From an uncultured Bacteroidota bacterium (GTDB taxonomy: Bacteria > Bacteroidota > Bacteroidia > Flavobacteriales > Flavobacteriaceae): a stretch of 7,893 nucleotides of DNA. A program made the translations under genes and the position numbers. The stretch is from positions 1 through 7,893 of the forward strand of contig CAIJFC010000013.1 in assembly GCA_903819815.1 (NCBI GenBank), in the 5' to 3' direction. Positions 1-6,035 of this stretch are shown here, piece after piece. The notes below the pieces were generated by a model that worked only from the letters and a program-made list of their open reading frames with translations, made no database searches and was not told where the DNA came from. Numbering within the stretch: position 1 is the stretch's first letter; each line of letters begins with the position of its first letter.

Positions 1-35
1 ATAAAGTTGAAGAGAAACTATAATTATTCATTAAA

Positions 36-815
36 ATGACACAAACTATTCCATATTATCATGCCATCGGAAAAGAAGAAGAAATTTTTTCTCACACCTA
101 TTCCAATAAAATTCCGTTGCTACTAAAAGGTCCAACTGGAACTGGAAAATCTAGATTTATTGAATATATGGCGCATAAATTGGATAAAAAACTAATTACA
201 ATTGCCTGCCACGAAGAAACATCTTCAACCGATTTAATTGGACGATTTATCATCAAAGGTGCAGAGACTGTTTGGGTTGACGGACCAATGACACTAGCCG
301 TAAAAGAAGGTGCTATTATTTATTTAGATGAAATTGCAGAAGCTCGTCCTGATGTGATTGTGGCAATACATTCGCTAACCGATCATCGCCGAGAATTGTT
401 TATTGACAAATTAGGAATTACCATAAAAGCACACGAAGATTTTATGCTTGTAGCATCTTTCAATCCAGGTTATCAACGTGGATTTAAAGAATTGAAACCG
501 TCAACAAAACAACGTTTTTCGGCACTTTCGTTTGATTATCCAGAAGCAAAACAAGAAATAGAAATTCTTATCAATGAAACTAAAATTGATGCTGATAATG
601 CAAAAAAACTAGTGGCAATCGGTACTAAAATTAGAAATCTAACCGAACTTGGATTGACCGAAACCGTTTCTACACGCCTTTTAGTAAACGCTGCAACATT
701 AATTAATAGCGGATTACCTAAACGGCTTTCTACTCACATTGCAATCGTTGAACCGCTTACCGATGATTTGCAAACCGTTCAATCGTTAAAGGATTTGTGC
801 GATTTGATGATATAA
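36..815 (+). CDS. norQ: NorQ-type MoxR/CbbQ AAA+ ATPase (NOR activation)
   Basis: Cytoplasmic AAA+ ATPase of the CbbQ/NirQ/NorQ/GpvN family; known members work with a VWA partner (NorD) to insert or activate the non-heme iron of nitric oxide reductase. Visible motifs: Walker A GPTGTGKS at residues 32-39, Walker B IIYLDE at 94-99, sensor-1 Asn144 in ASFNPGYQ, and a candidate arginine finger Arg161 in KPSTKQRF. The final ~80 residues match the place of the CbbQ C-terminal domain. At 259 aa it is close to the usual ~260-270 aa, so it appears complete. The ATG follows an A/T-rich leader without a Shine-Dalgarno, as is normal in Bacteroidota. Only 35 bases lie upstream in this window, so its promoter cannot be judged. 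A carbonic anhydrase gene separates it from norD, its usual direct neighbour. Family assignment is firm; the NOR role rests on norD, norC and norB nearby. Confidence 0.93.
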   Translation: MTQTIPYYHAIGKEEEIFSHTYSNKIPLLLKGPTGTGKSRFIEYMAHKLDKKLITIACHEETSSTDLIGRFIIKGAETVWVDGPMTLAVKEGAIIYLDEIAEARPDVIVAIHSLTDHRRELFIDKLGITIKAHEDFMLVASFNPGYQRGFKELKPSTKQRFSALSFDYPEAKQEIEILINETKIDADNAKKLVAIGTKIRNLTELGLTETVSTRLLVNAATLINSGLPKRLSTHIAIVEPLTDDLQTVQSLKDLCDLMI

Positions 816-821
816 TTTTTT

Positions 822-855
822 ATCGTTTTAAAGCGATTTAAGTTTTAGTAAAACT
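822..855. promoter_or_regulatory. Two adjacent dyad-symmetric elements after norQ
   Basis: The 55-bp gap between norQ and the carbonic anhydrase gene holds two neighbouring inverted repeats. ATCGTTTTAAAGCGAT (822-837) is palindromic apart from one T/G pair and could form a 6-bp RNA stem with a UUAA loop. AGTTTTAGTAAAACT (841-855) is a perfect 7-bp dyad around one central base. Neither is GC-rich or followed by a clean T-run, so an intrinsic terminator is doubtful. They could be an operator or promoter-proximal site for the carbonic anhydrase gene, or chance in AT-rich DNA. No convincing TAnnTTTG box was found here. Confidence 0.3.
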
Positions 856-870
856 AACATCAAAAAATAA

Positions 871-1527
871 ATGAGGATGAAAAAAATAGTAATTGCAATG
901 CTTTTTGTAATATTTTTTGGTTGTCAAAATCAAACATCTTATGAAGAAGAGGTAAATAAAGAGCAGGATTTATTAGAATTTTTGCTTACGGGAAATAAAA
1001 GGTTTTTAGATGAAAAATCAACCCATCCACATCAGAACTTAAATGCGGTACTAAAAAATCAGAATAGTCAGCATCCATTTGCTGTAATTGTAACGTGTTC
1101 AGATAGTAGAGTGTCGCCTGAAATACTTTTTGACCAAGGAATTGGAGATTTGTTTGTAATTAGGAATGCTGGAAATCTAATTTCAGATATTGATATGGGA
1201 AGTATTGAGTATGCAATAGAACATCTTGACACTAAATTAGTTATTATTTTAGGCCATACGGAATGTGGCGCAATAAAAGCGTATTTAGGAGATAAAAACG
1301 ATGACTATAAAAAGCATCTTTCACACATAGATAATATTATAGAAACAATTGCAAACGAAAACGAACAAAAGAAAATTAAAAATACAAACGATTTAAATTC
1401 TTGTATAATAGCAAATATTATGCACTCAAAAAAAATCATAGAAGACAACCCTATTATTAAAGCGCATAAAACAAAAATAATTTCAATGGAATATAATATT
1501 CATAGTGGAAAAGTTATGCAATTATAA
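871..1527 (+). CDS. Beta-class carbonic anhydrase, predicted lipoprotein
   Basis: Zinc enzyme interconverting CO2 and bicarbonate. Zinc and active-site signatures of the beta class are complete: CSDSR with Cys76, Asp78 and Arg80, and HTEC with His129 and Cys132. The N-terminus is a short basic and hydrophobic signal ending FFGC, giving a likely lipidated Cys18. The -3 residue is Phe rather than the usual Leu, so lipidation is probable, not certain. That would place the enzyme outside the cytoplasm, anchored to a membrane. Translation may begin at either ATG of the MRM start (871 or 877); both keep the signal. It lies in the same direction between norQ and norD, with gaps of 55 and 42 bp, looser than the downstream genes. 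It also looks richer in A/T codons than norD or norB by eye. This suggests a later insertion into the cluster. No standard role in NO reduction is known to me. Confidence 0.93.
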   Translation: MRMKKIVIAMLFVIFFGCQNQTSYEEEVNKEQDLLEFLLTGNKRFLDEKSTHPHQNLNAVLKNQNSQHPFAVIVTCSDSRVSPEILFDQGIGDLFVIRNAGNLISDIDMGSIEYAIEHLDTKLVIILGHTECGAIKAYLGDKNDDYKKHLSHIDNIIETIANENEQKKIKNTNDLNSCIIANIMHSKKIIEDNPIIKAHKTKIISMEYNIHSGKVMQL

Positions 1528-1569
1528 ACCAAAAATCACTTTACCTTATTGCTGCTCATTAACTAAAAA

Positions 1570-3309
1570 ATGGATATAGACGAACTACTTTTCGGAACCG
1601 TTTCTAAATATTTCAAAAAAAGAAATAAGAAAAAAATTCTTTTAGACAACAATGCTGTTTTCTTAAAGGATGTAAAACCGCGTTTAACTATTTTGGGAAG
1701 AGCCATTACAGGAAATCCTATCGAAATATTCCCTGCAGAACGTGAAGGTGGTTATAAAAATAACAACTTTTTCCTTCCTATTTATTTTAATGAATTGTCA
1801 ACGAAAGAGAAAAATTTAGGACTTTACTTTTTTAGAATTTTGTTTTTGAGTGTGCAATCCGACTTGAATATAAATTTGATTGCTGACCAAGTTTTTTCAG
1901 AAGAAAAAAAGCAACAGATTTTAGATTTATTAATTCAAAAATATCCAAATGCTGAAGAAATTTATGAAGAATTAAAAACACATTTTGAACTCAACGCAAC
2001 TTCAAAAAAGCCAGCAGATTACTCTTGGATTTATGGTAAATTGATGCAAAATGACAAGGAAGTAAACACCGAAACGATACTTGAAAATTTTTCTGATTTG
2101 GTCAAAAAATCCAATGCAGAACAAATTATAACCACCTTACAAGCAAAAGCCGTTGAAGAAATAATTACGGTTGAAATTGACAAAAAGCAACAAGAAGATT
2201 ATGTGTTACTACATAGTTTTGAAAAAGTAGAAACCGCCGAAGAATTCAACGGAAATTGGCGCGATTTTGATGGTTCAGACGATTTAGAAAAACACGAAAA
2301 TGCCATTGAAGATCTCAATATGAAATTTACCGTTCGGGTCGATGATACGACACATTCGGTTTATCAAACGGAATTTACTGAAAACACATCCATTTCAGAA
2401 AGTGCCGAAACGGACACCAATGGTTTTCATCTTACGTATAACGAATGGGATTTTGACAAACGAAAATACAAAGAAAATTATTGCAAAGTTTACCCCAAAA
2501 CGCAACTAAAAACAGACGCAAATTATTATAAAAAGACCATTTCAAAAAACAGTTCAACGCTTATAAATCTTCGTAAGATTTTAACAAATTTGAACAACAA
2601 AATGCAGCAACAAAAACGACAAACTCAAGGCGAAGAATTTGATATTGATGCCATTACTGATTTGTATGTTGATGTGCATTCTAAAAAAACACCATCCGAT
2701 AAAATTTACCTTTCAAATCGAAAAAAAGAAAAAGATTTATCCATTCTGTTGCTTTTAGACATTAGCTTATCAAGTGATAGTTATGCTGCAGGAAATCGTG
2801 TAATTGATGTAGAAAAAGAGGTTTCTATTTTGTTTGGCGAAATATTAAACGAATTCAATATCGATTTTTCAATTGATAGTTTTTACTCCAAAACACGGAA
2901 TTTTTCGACCTATTTAACGGTGAAAGATTTTGATGAAAATTGGTCAACTGCCAAACATAAAATTGGCGCCATCGAACCTTCTGGTTATACGAGAATTGGC
3001 ACTGCTTTGCGTCACGCCGGAGCAAGATTGGACACGAGAAGCACAAAAAACAAATGGATTATTCTCATTTCTGACGGAAAGCCAAACGACTATGATAAAT
3101 ATGAAGGTAAATACGGAATTAATGATGTAAAACAAGCATTACGAGAATTAAACCAACGAAATATAAACTCCTACGCTTTGGCTATCGAAGCGCAAGCAAA
3201 ATATTATTTACCGCAAATGTTTGGACAAAATCATTATCAAATTCTTACAACTCCAATCGAATTATTACAATCGATGGTCAAATTATATGAAAAAATAAAA
3301 CAACACTAA
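1570..3309 (+). CDS. norD: NorD-type von Willebrand factor A domain protein
   Basis: NorD/CbbO-like partner of the NorQ ATPase, needed in characterised systems for maturation of NOR, with the VWA domain thought to recruit the ATPase to its target. The C-terminal VWA domain (about residues 390-575) has an intact MIDAS metal site: DISLS (Asp397, Ser399, Ser401), Thr474 in GYTRIGTAL, and Asp502 in ISDGKPND. The stretch SDGKPNDYDKYEGKYGI is very typical of the NorD family. The first ~380 residues are charged and mainly helical-looking, with no signal peptide or membrane segment, so the protein should be cytoplasmic. Its 579 aa are near the family's ~600. It begins after a 42-bp A/T-rich gap following the carbonic anhydrase gene, and its stop is one base before the next ATG, indicating coupling with the hemerythrin/PAS gene. 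Confidence 0.93.
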   Translation: MDIDELLFGTVSKYFKKRNKKKILLDNNAVFLKDVKPRLTILGRAITGNPIEIFPAEREGGYKNNNFFLPIYFNELSTKEKNLGLYFFRILFLSVQSDLNINLIADQVFSEEKKQQILDLLIQKYPNAEEIYEELKTHFELNATSKKPADYSWIYGKLMQNDKEVNTETILENFSDLVKKSNAEQIITTLQAKAVEEIITVEIDKKQQEDYVLLHSFEKVETAEEFNGNWRDFDGSDDLEKHENAIEDLNMKFTVRVDDTTHSVYQTEFTENTSISESAETDTNGFHLTYNEWDFDKRKYKENYCKVYPKTQLKTDANYYKKTISKNSSTLINLRKILTNLNNKMQQQKRQTQGEEFDIDAITDLYVDVHSKKTPSDKIYLSNRKKEKDLSILLLLDISLSSDSYAAGNRVIDVEKEVSILFGEILNEFNIDFSIDSFYSKTRNFSTYLTVKDFDENWSTAKHKIGAIEPSGYTRIGTALRHAGARLDTRSTKNKWIILISDGKPNDYDKYEGKYGINDVKQALRELNQRNINSYALAIEAQAKYYLPQMFGQNHYQILTTPIELLQSMVKLYEKIKQH

Positions 3310-3310
3310 A

Positions 3311-4279
3311 ATGGATACAGAATTTAAAAACATAGCTCTAATAAAAGGGCATCCGATACAAAATTACCTTGACGAAACCGCTGTAATTCATAAAATAGCT
3401 GATGAAATCATCAAAATTGATATAGAAAATGAGTATCAAAAATTTTACAATGCCTTAAATCAATTAGCAACAATTGAAAGACGATTTGAACGTAAAGAAA
3501 ACCAACTTTTTCCATTTTTAGAAAAAAAAGGATGGACCGGACCTTCACAAAACATGTGGTCATTTCATGATATTATAAGACAAATATTTAGAATTATTAG
3601 ACAAAATATAGAAGAGAAAAATTTCACTTCTGCAAAACACAATACAGAATTAGCCGTTCAAAATATTAACAGATTATTAGAAGTTGAGGAAACCGTTCTT
3701 TTTCCAAATGCGTTAGAAATGTTATCTGATGATGATTGGAAAGTAATGCGAAAAGGAGAAGACGAAATTGGCTGGATGTTAACCGATGCTCCTCCAAAAT
3801 ACCCAAACGAACCCGAATACATTCATCCTTCACAAGATACAGAAATAAGAACTGATGTGGTTTTTAATGAAAAAGCAGCACATTATGACGAAGGTTATAT
3901 GACTGTAGAACAAGTGAATTTGCTATTCAAAACGTTACCTATCGACTTAACTTATGTAGATGAAAATGATAAAGTGATTTTTTATAATCGAGGCGATGAA
4001 AGAGTTTTTCCGAGAAGTGCAGGTATCATTGGAAGAGAAGTTCGTTTCTGTCATCCTCCAAAAAGCGTAGATACGGTATTAAAAATTTTAGAAGCATTCC
4101 GAAAAGGAGAACAAAACGAGGCTTCTTTTTGGATAAATTATAAAGAAAGATTAATATACATCCGCTATTTTGCAGTGCGCGATTCAGAAAAAAAATATAA
4201 AGGCGTCATTGAAATGTCGCAAGATATAACAGATATTAAGCAAGTTGATGGCGAAAAAAGATTATTAGAATGGAAATAA
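3311..4279 (+). CDS. Hemerythrin-like plus PAS domain protein (DUF438-related)
   Basis: Two-part cytoplasmic protein. Residues ~10-155 resemble the hemerythrin-like di-iron helical domain of DUF438-family proteins: GHP at 13-15, RKENQLFPFLE at 61-71, an MWSFHD segment with His86, EETVLFP at 126-132, and EDEIGWML. Residues ~200-310 form a PAS domain with FCHPPKS and a closing VIEMSQDITDI. The small DUF438 domain that normally begins such proteins is absent: the chain starts directly at the hemerythrin part, and norD ends just upstream, leaving no room for it. Ligand candidates are His14, His27, Glu63, His86, His110 and Glu127. From memory of relatives, a His normally precedes the Arg-Lys-Glu-Asn motif; here that place is Arg58, so the metal site may be altered. 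Related hemerythrin-like proteins (YtfE/ScdA) repair iron centres after nitrosative damage, so NO or redox sensing or iron supply is a reasonable inference, not shown. It overlaps norE by 10 bp. Confidence 0.8.
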   Translation: MDTEFKNIALIKGHPIQNYLDETAVIHKIADEIIKIDIENEYQKFYNALNQLATIERRFERKENQLFPFLEKKGWTGPSQNMWSFHDIIRQIFRIIRQNIEEKNFTSAKHNTELAVQNINRLLEVEETVLFPNALEMLSDDDWKVMRKGEDEIGWMLTDAPPKYPNEPEYIHPSQDTEIRTDVVFNEKAAHYDEGYMTVEQVNLLFKTLPIDLTYVDENDKVIFYNRGDERVFPRSAGIIGREVRFCHPPKSVDTVLKILEAFRKGEQNEASFWINYKERLIYIRYFAVRDSEKKYKGVIEMSQDITDIKQVDGEKRLLEWK

Positions 4280-4845
4280 AAACCCTAAAAATAAATTACA
4301 AAAATTTTTATTATCCACCAGGAGGAATCTTGATGTGGATAATTATTTTTTTAGAACTCTTTACTTTTGGAATGGTACTTGTTGCGTTGACATTTAGTTC
4401 CAGAGACAATCCACAACTTTTTCACGAATCTAGTTTGCATCTCAATAGAACTTTTGGAACAATAAATACTGTTTTTTTACTCGCAAGTGGCTTTTTTGTT
4501 GCTAATGCGGTTCATAATTTTAAGGCAACTAATTTCAATAAAGCTTCTTTTCAATTCAAAATGGGTATGCTTGGTGGTTTGCTATTTATTGCATTAAAAA
4601 GTGTTGAATATTATGCCAAAATCGAAGCTGGATTTTTATTAGATACCAATACTTTCTTTACTTTTTACTGGCTTTTAACAGGATTTCATGTGTTGCATGT
4701 CATGGTTGGATTGGTGATTTTATATATTATCAACCGAAACAATACAAAAACAACCATCGAAGATGTTGAAGCAGCCGCAACATTTTGGCACATGTGTGAT
4801 TTGATTTGGTTGCTTCTATTTCCTGTTTTATATTTAATTTTTTAA
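4270..4845 (+). CDS. norE: NorE-like cytochrome c oxidase subunit III family protein
   Basis: Integral membrane accessory protein of the heme-copper oxidase subunit III family, in the NorE branch found with nor genes. Five hydrophobic segments are visible at about residues 20-42, 63-81, 98-113, 129-154 and 172-191. Family marks are PPGGILMWIIIFLELFTFG at the first helix with Glu29, the GFHVLHVMVG stretch in helix four (His140, His143), and FWHMCDLIWLLLFPVLYL at the C-terminus. The length of 191 aa is usual for NorE and shorter than true oxidase subunit III. Its role in known denitrifiers is accessory: it improves NOR activity but is not catalytic. The ATG lies inside the end of the hemerythrin/PAS gene, and norF begins two bases after its stop, so the three are probably co-translated. 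Confidence 0.87.
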   Translation: MEIKTLKINYKNFYYPPGGILMWIIIFLELFTFGMVLVALTFSSRDNPQLFHESSLHLNRTFGTINTVFLLASGFFVANAVHNFKATNFNKASFQFKMGMLGGLLFIALKSVEYYAKIEAGFLLDTNTFFTFYWLLTGFHVLHVMVGLVILYIINRNNTKTTIEDVEAAATFWHMCDLIWLLLFPVLYLIF

Positions 4846-4847
4846 TC

Positions 4848-5087
4848 ATGAAAACTGAATTATCAAAAACATTTATGTTGCTATTATTTTTGACATTAGC
4901 AACAATTATTATTTTCAATTTACCAATCGTTCATTCGTTAAAAGTAATCATCATTCTGGCCTTGTTTTCATTAAAATTTTTGTTAGTGGCTTTTCAGTTT
5001 ATGGAATTAAAAAAAGCGCATGTGTTTTGGAAAGCATCTGTAATTTCAATTTTGGTGCTAATCAATTTAATCATAATTATTTCCTGA
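4848..5087 (+). CDS. norF: NorF-like small membrane protein (oxidase subunit IV type)
   Basis: A 79-aa membrane protein with three hydrophobic segments at about residues 8-25, 31-49 and 61-79. The link FQFMELKKAHVFWK between the second and third is the hallmark of prokaryotic cytochrome oxidase subunit IV/NorF-like proteins. The ATG at 4848 is preferred over an in-frame TTG at 4806: it leaves a 2-bp gap to norE rather than a 40-bp overlap, and the extra residues would only be an out-of-frame reading of the norE end. The role is inferred as an accessory or stabilising subunit beside NorE. The gene ends the first tightly packed block; 82 bp without a gene follow. Confidence 0.8.
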   Translation: MKTELSKTFMLLLFLTLATIIIFNLPIVHSLKVIIILALFSLKFLLVAFQFMELKKAHVFWKASVISILVLINLIIIIS

Positions 5088-5099
5088 AAAAGGAAAACC

Positions 5100-5113
5100 A
5101 TGATTGTAATCAT
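5100..5113. promoter_or_regulatory. Candidate FNR/DNR-type operator upstream of osmC-norC-norB
   Basis: ATGATTGTAATCAT is a perfect dyad with 6-bp arms and a 2-bp centre. It contains TGAT-N4-ATCA, the core of the Crp/Fnr-superfamily FNR/DNR box (TTGAT-N4-ATCAA), differing only at the outermost bases. FNR-type factors sense oxygen and DNR/NNR-type factors sense NO, and they commonly drive norCB. Its centre (5106.5) is about 36 bp upstream of the end of a -7-like element, which would put it near -41 from transcription start, the class II activator position. The site is seen directly; the regulator is inferred and lies outside the window. Confidence 0.5.
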
Positions 5114-5135
5114 AAATTTATCACTGTAAAAAAAG

Positions 5136-5143
5136 TCTATTTG
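5136..5143 (+). promoter_or_regulatory. Putative Bacteroidota -7 promoter element for osmC-norC-norB
   Basis: TCTATTTG matches the Bacteroidota -7 consensus TAnnTTTG at five of six fixed positions (C instead of A at position 2). Transcription would start around 5147-5150, leaving a short A/T-rich leader before the ATG at 5170. No TTG -33 element lies at the usual spacing; the nearest is 29 bp upstream. An activator-dependent promoter using the dyad at 5100-5113 would explain this. Assigned by eye only. Confidence 0.4.
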
Positions 5144-5169
5144 TAAAATATAATTTAATAAAATCAAAA

Positions 5170-5607
5170 ATGGAAAAACATAGTTACAACATACATTTAA
5201 AATGGGAAAATGACAGAAAAGGAATGATGTCATCGCCTGAATTGCCTACAATAATTGAAGTTGCAACACCTCCAGAATTTGATAACGGGATACCTAATAT
5301 TTGGTCGCCAGAACACTTATTTACTGCTTCCGTAATAAGCTGTTTTATGACAACGTTTCTAGCAATTGCAGCATATTCAAAATTAGATTTCATTTCTTTT
5401 GAATGCAATGCAGAAGGAATTTTAGAAAAAATTGAAGGTAAATATTTAATGACCAAGATTATACTGAAACCTATTTTAACTATTCCTGAAATTGACAAAT
5501 TTGAAAAAGCGCAACGTGTTTTAGAAAAATCGGAAAATGCTTGTTTAATTTCAAATTCTATAAAAAGCGTAGTTCAATTGCGTGCAACAATTAATATTGA
5601 AAATTAA
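5170..5607 (+). CDS. OsmC/Ohr-family thiol protein
   Basis: Cytoplasmic OsmC-fold protein; characterised members are Cys-based peroxidases that reduce organic hydroperoxides. Both conserved cysteines are present: Cys58 in SVISCFMTTF at the start of the central helix and Cys125 in ENACLISNSIKS. The SPEHLFTAS segment (Glu48) that lines the active site is also present. The 145 aa are normal and there is no signal peptide. Its sequence looks more like the general OsmC branch than classical OsmC or Ohr, so the substrate is open. The stop codon overlaps the norC start (TAATG), so the two are likely translationally coupled, and it is the first gene after the FNR-like site. This implies co-expression with the catalytic subunits and perhaps a role against nitrosative or peroxide stress, which is inference. 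Confidence 0.85.
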   Translation: MEKHSYNIHLKWENDRKGMMSSPELPTIIEVATPPEFDNGIPNIWSPEHLFTASVISCFMTTFLAIAAYSKLDFISFECNAEGILEKIEGKYLMTKIILKPILTIPEIDKFEKAQRVLEKSENACLISNSIKSVVQLRATINIEN

Positions 5608-6032
5608 TGCTTCCGTTGATTGCTTCAAAAAAATATCTGATTTTAATACTTCTATTACTTAGTCTCTTTTCAGTTTACAATTATACTATTTACACTTCAA
5701 AATCGGATTACGGCAACATTCATTTGTCTAAAAAAGCCATTCAAGGAGAAAATCTTTGGTTGAAAAACAATTGCAATTCGTGCCACCAACTCTACGGACT
5801 TGGCGGTTATCTTGGTCCAGATTTGACGAATGTTTATGCTCATCGAAACGAAGATTATCTACAAGCCATGCTTAACACTGGTGTTAAAGCCATGCCGAAG
5901 TTTAATTTCAACTTCACAGAAAAAGAAGCACTCGTTCAGTTTTTTAAAGAAGTCAATCAAACGGGTTTTTATCCCAATACTGAAGCCGAATTAGAAACAG
6001 ATGGTTGGGTTTCAATCAAAAGAAAAAAGTAG
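5607..6032 (+). CDS. norC: NorC: membrane-anchored cytochrome c subunit of NO reductase
   Basis: Electron-entry subunit of NOR. An N-terminal hydrophobic segment (about residues 10-29) anchors it, with the heme domain in the periplasm. The single heme c site is CNSCH (Cys56, Cys59, His60), followed by QLYGLGGYLGPDLTNVY, which parallels the NorC segment after its CxxCH. Met96 in KAMPKFNF is the likely sixth heme ligand. The 141 aa compare with ~146-150 in classical NorC. The ATG shares a base with the osmC stop, and norB starts 3 bp after its stop, consistent with a co-translated catalytic pair. All expected elements are present, so electron delivery looks intact even though its partner NorB is divergent. 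Confidence 0.92.
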   Translation: MLPLIASKKYLILILLLLSLFSVYNYTIYTSKSDYGNIHLSKKAIQGENLWLKNNCNSCHQLYGLGGYLGPDLTNVYAHRNEDYLQAMLNTGVKAMPKFNFNFTEKEALVQFFKEVNQTGFYPNTEAELETDGWVSIKRKK

Positions 6033-6035
6033 GTC

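Noticed and set aside
2855..3135. Small open frames on both strands inside norD
   Set aside because: They lie within the conserved VWA coding region, have no recognisable domains, and are explained as shadows of norD.
4806..4847. TTG upstream start for norF adding 14 residues
   Set aside because: It would overlap the end of norE in another frame; the ATG at 4848 gives a normal length and a 2-bp gap.
5080..5096. TTTCC/GGAAA inverted repeat around the norF stop as a terminator
   Set aside because: The stem has only 5 bp, and no T-run follows.
5184..5498. Minus-strand open frame of 104 codons across osmC
   Set aside because: It is antisense to a conserved OsmC protein with both catalytic cysteines and shows no family features.
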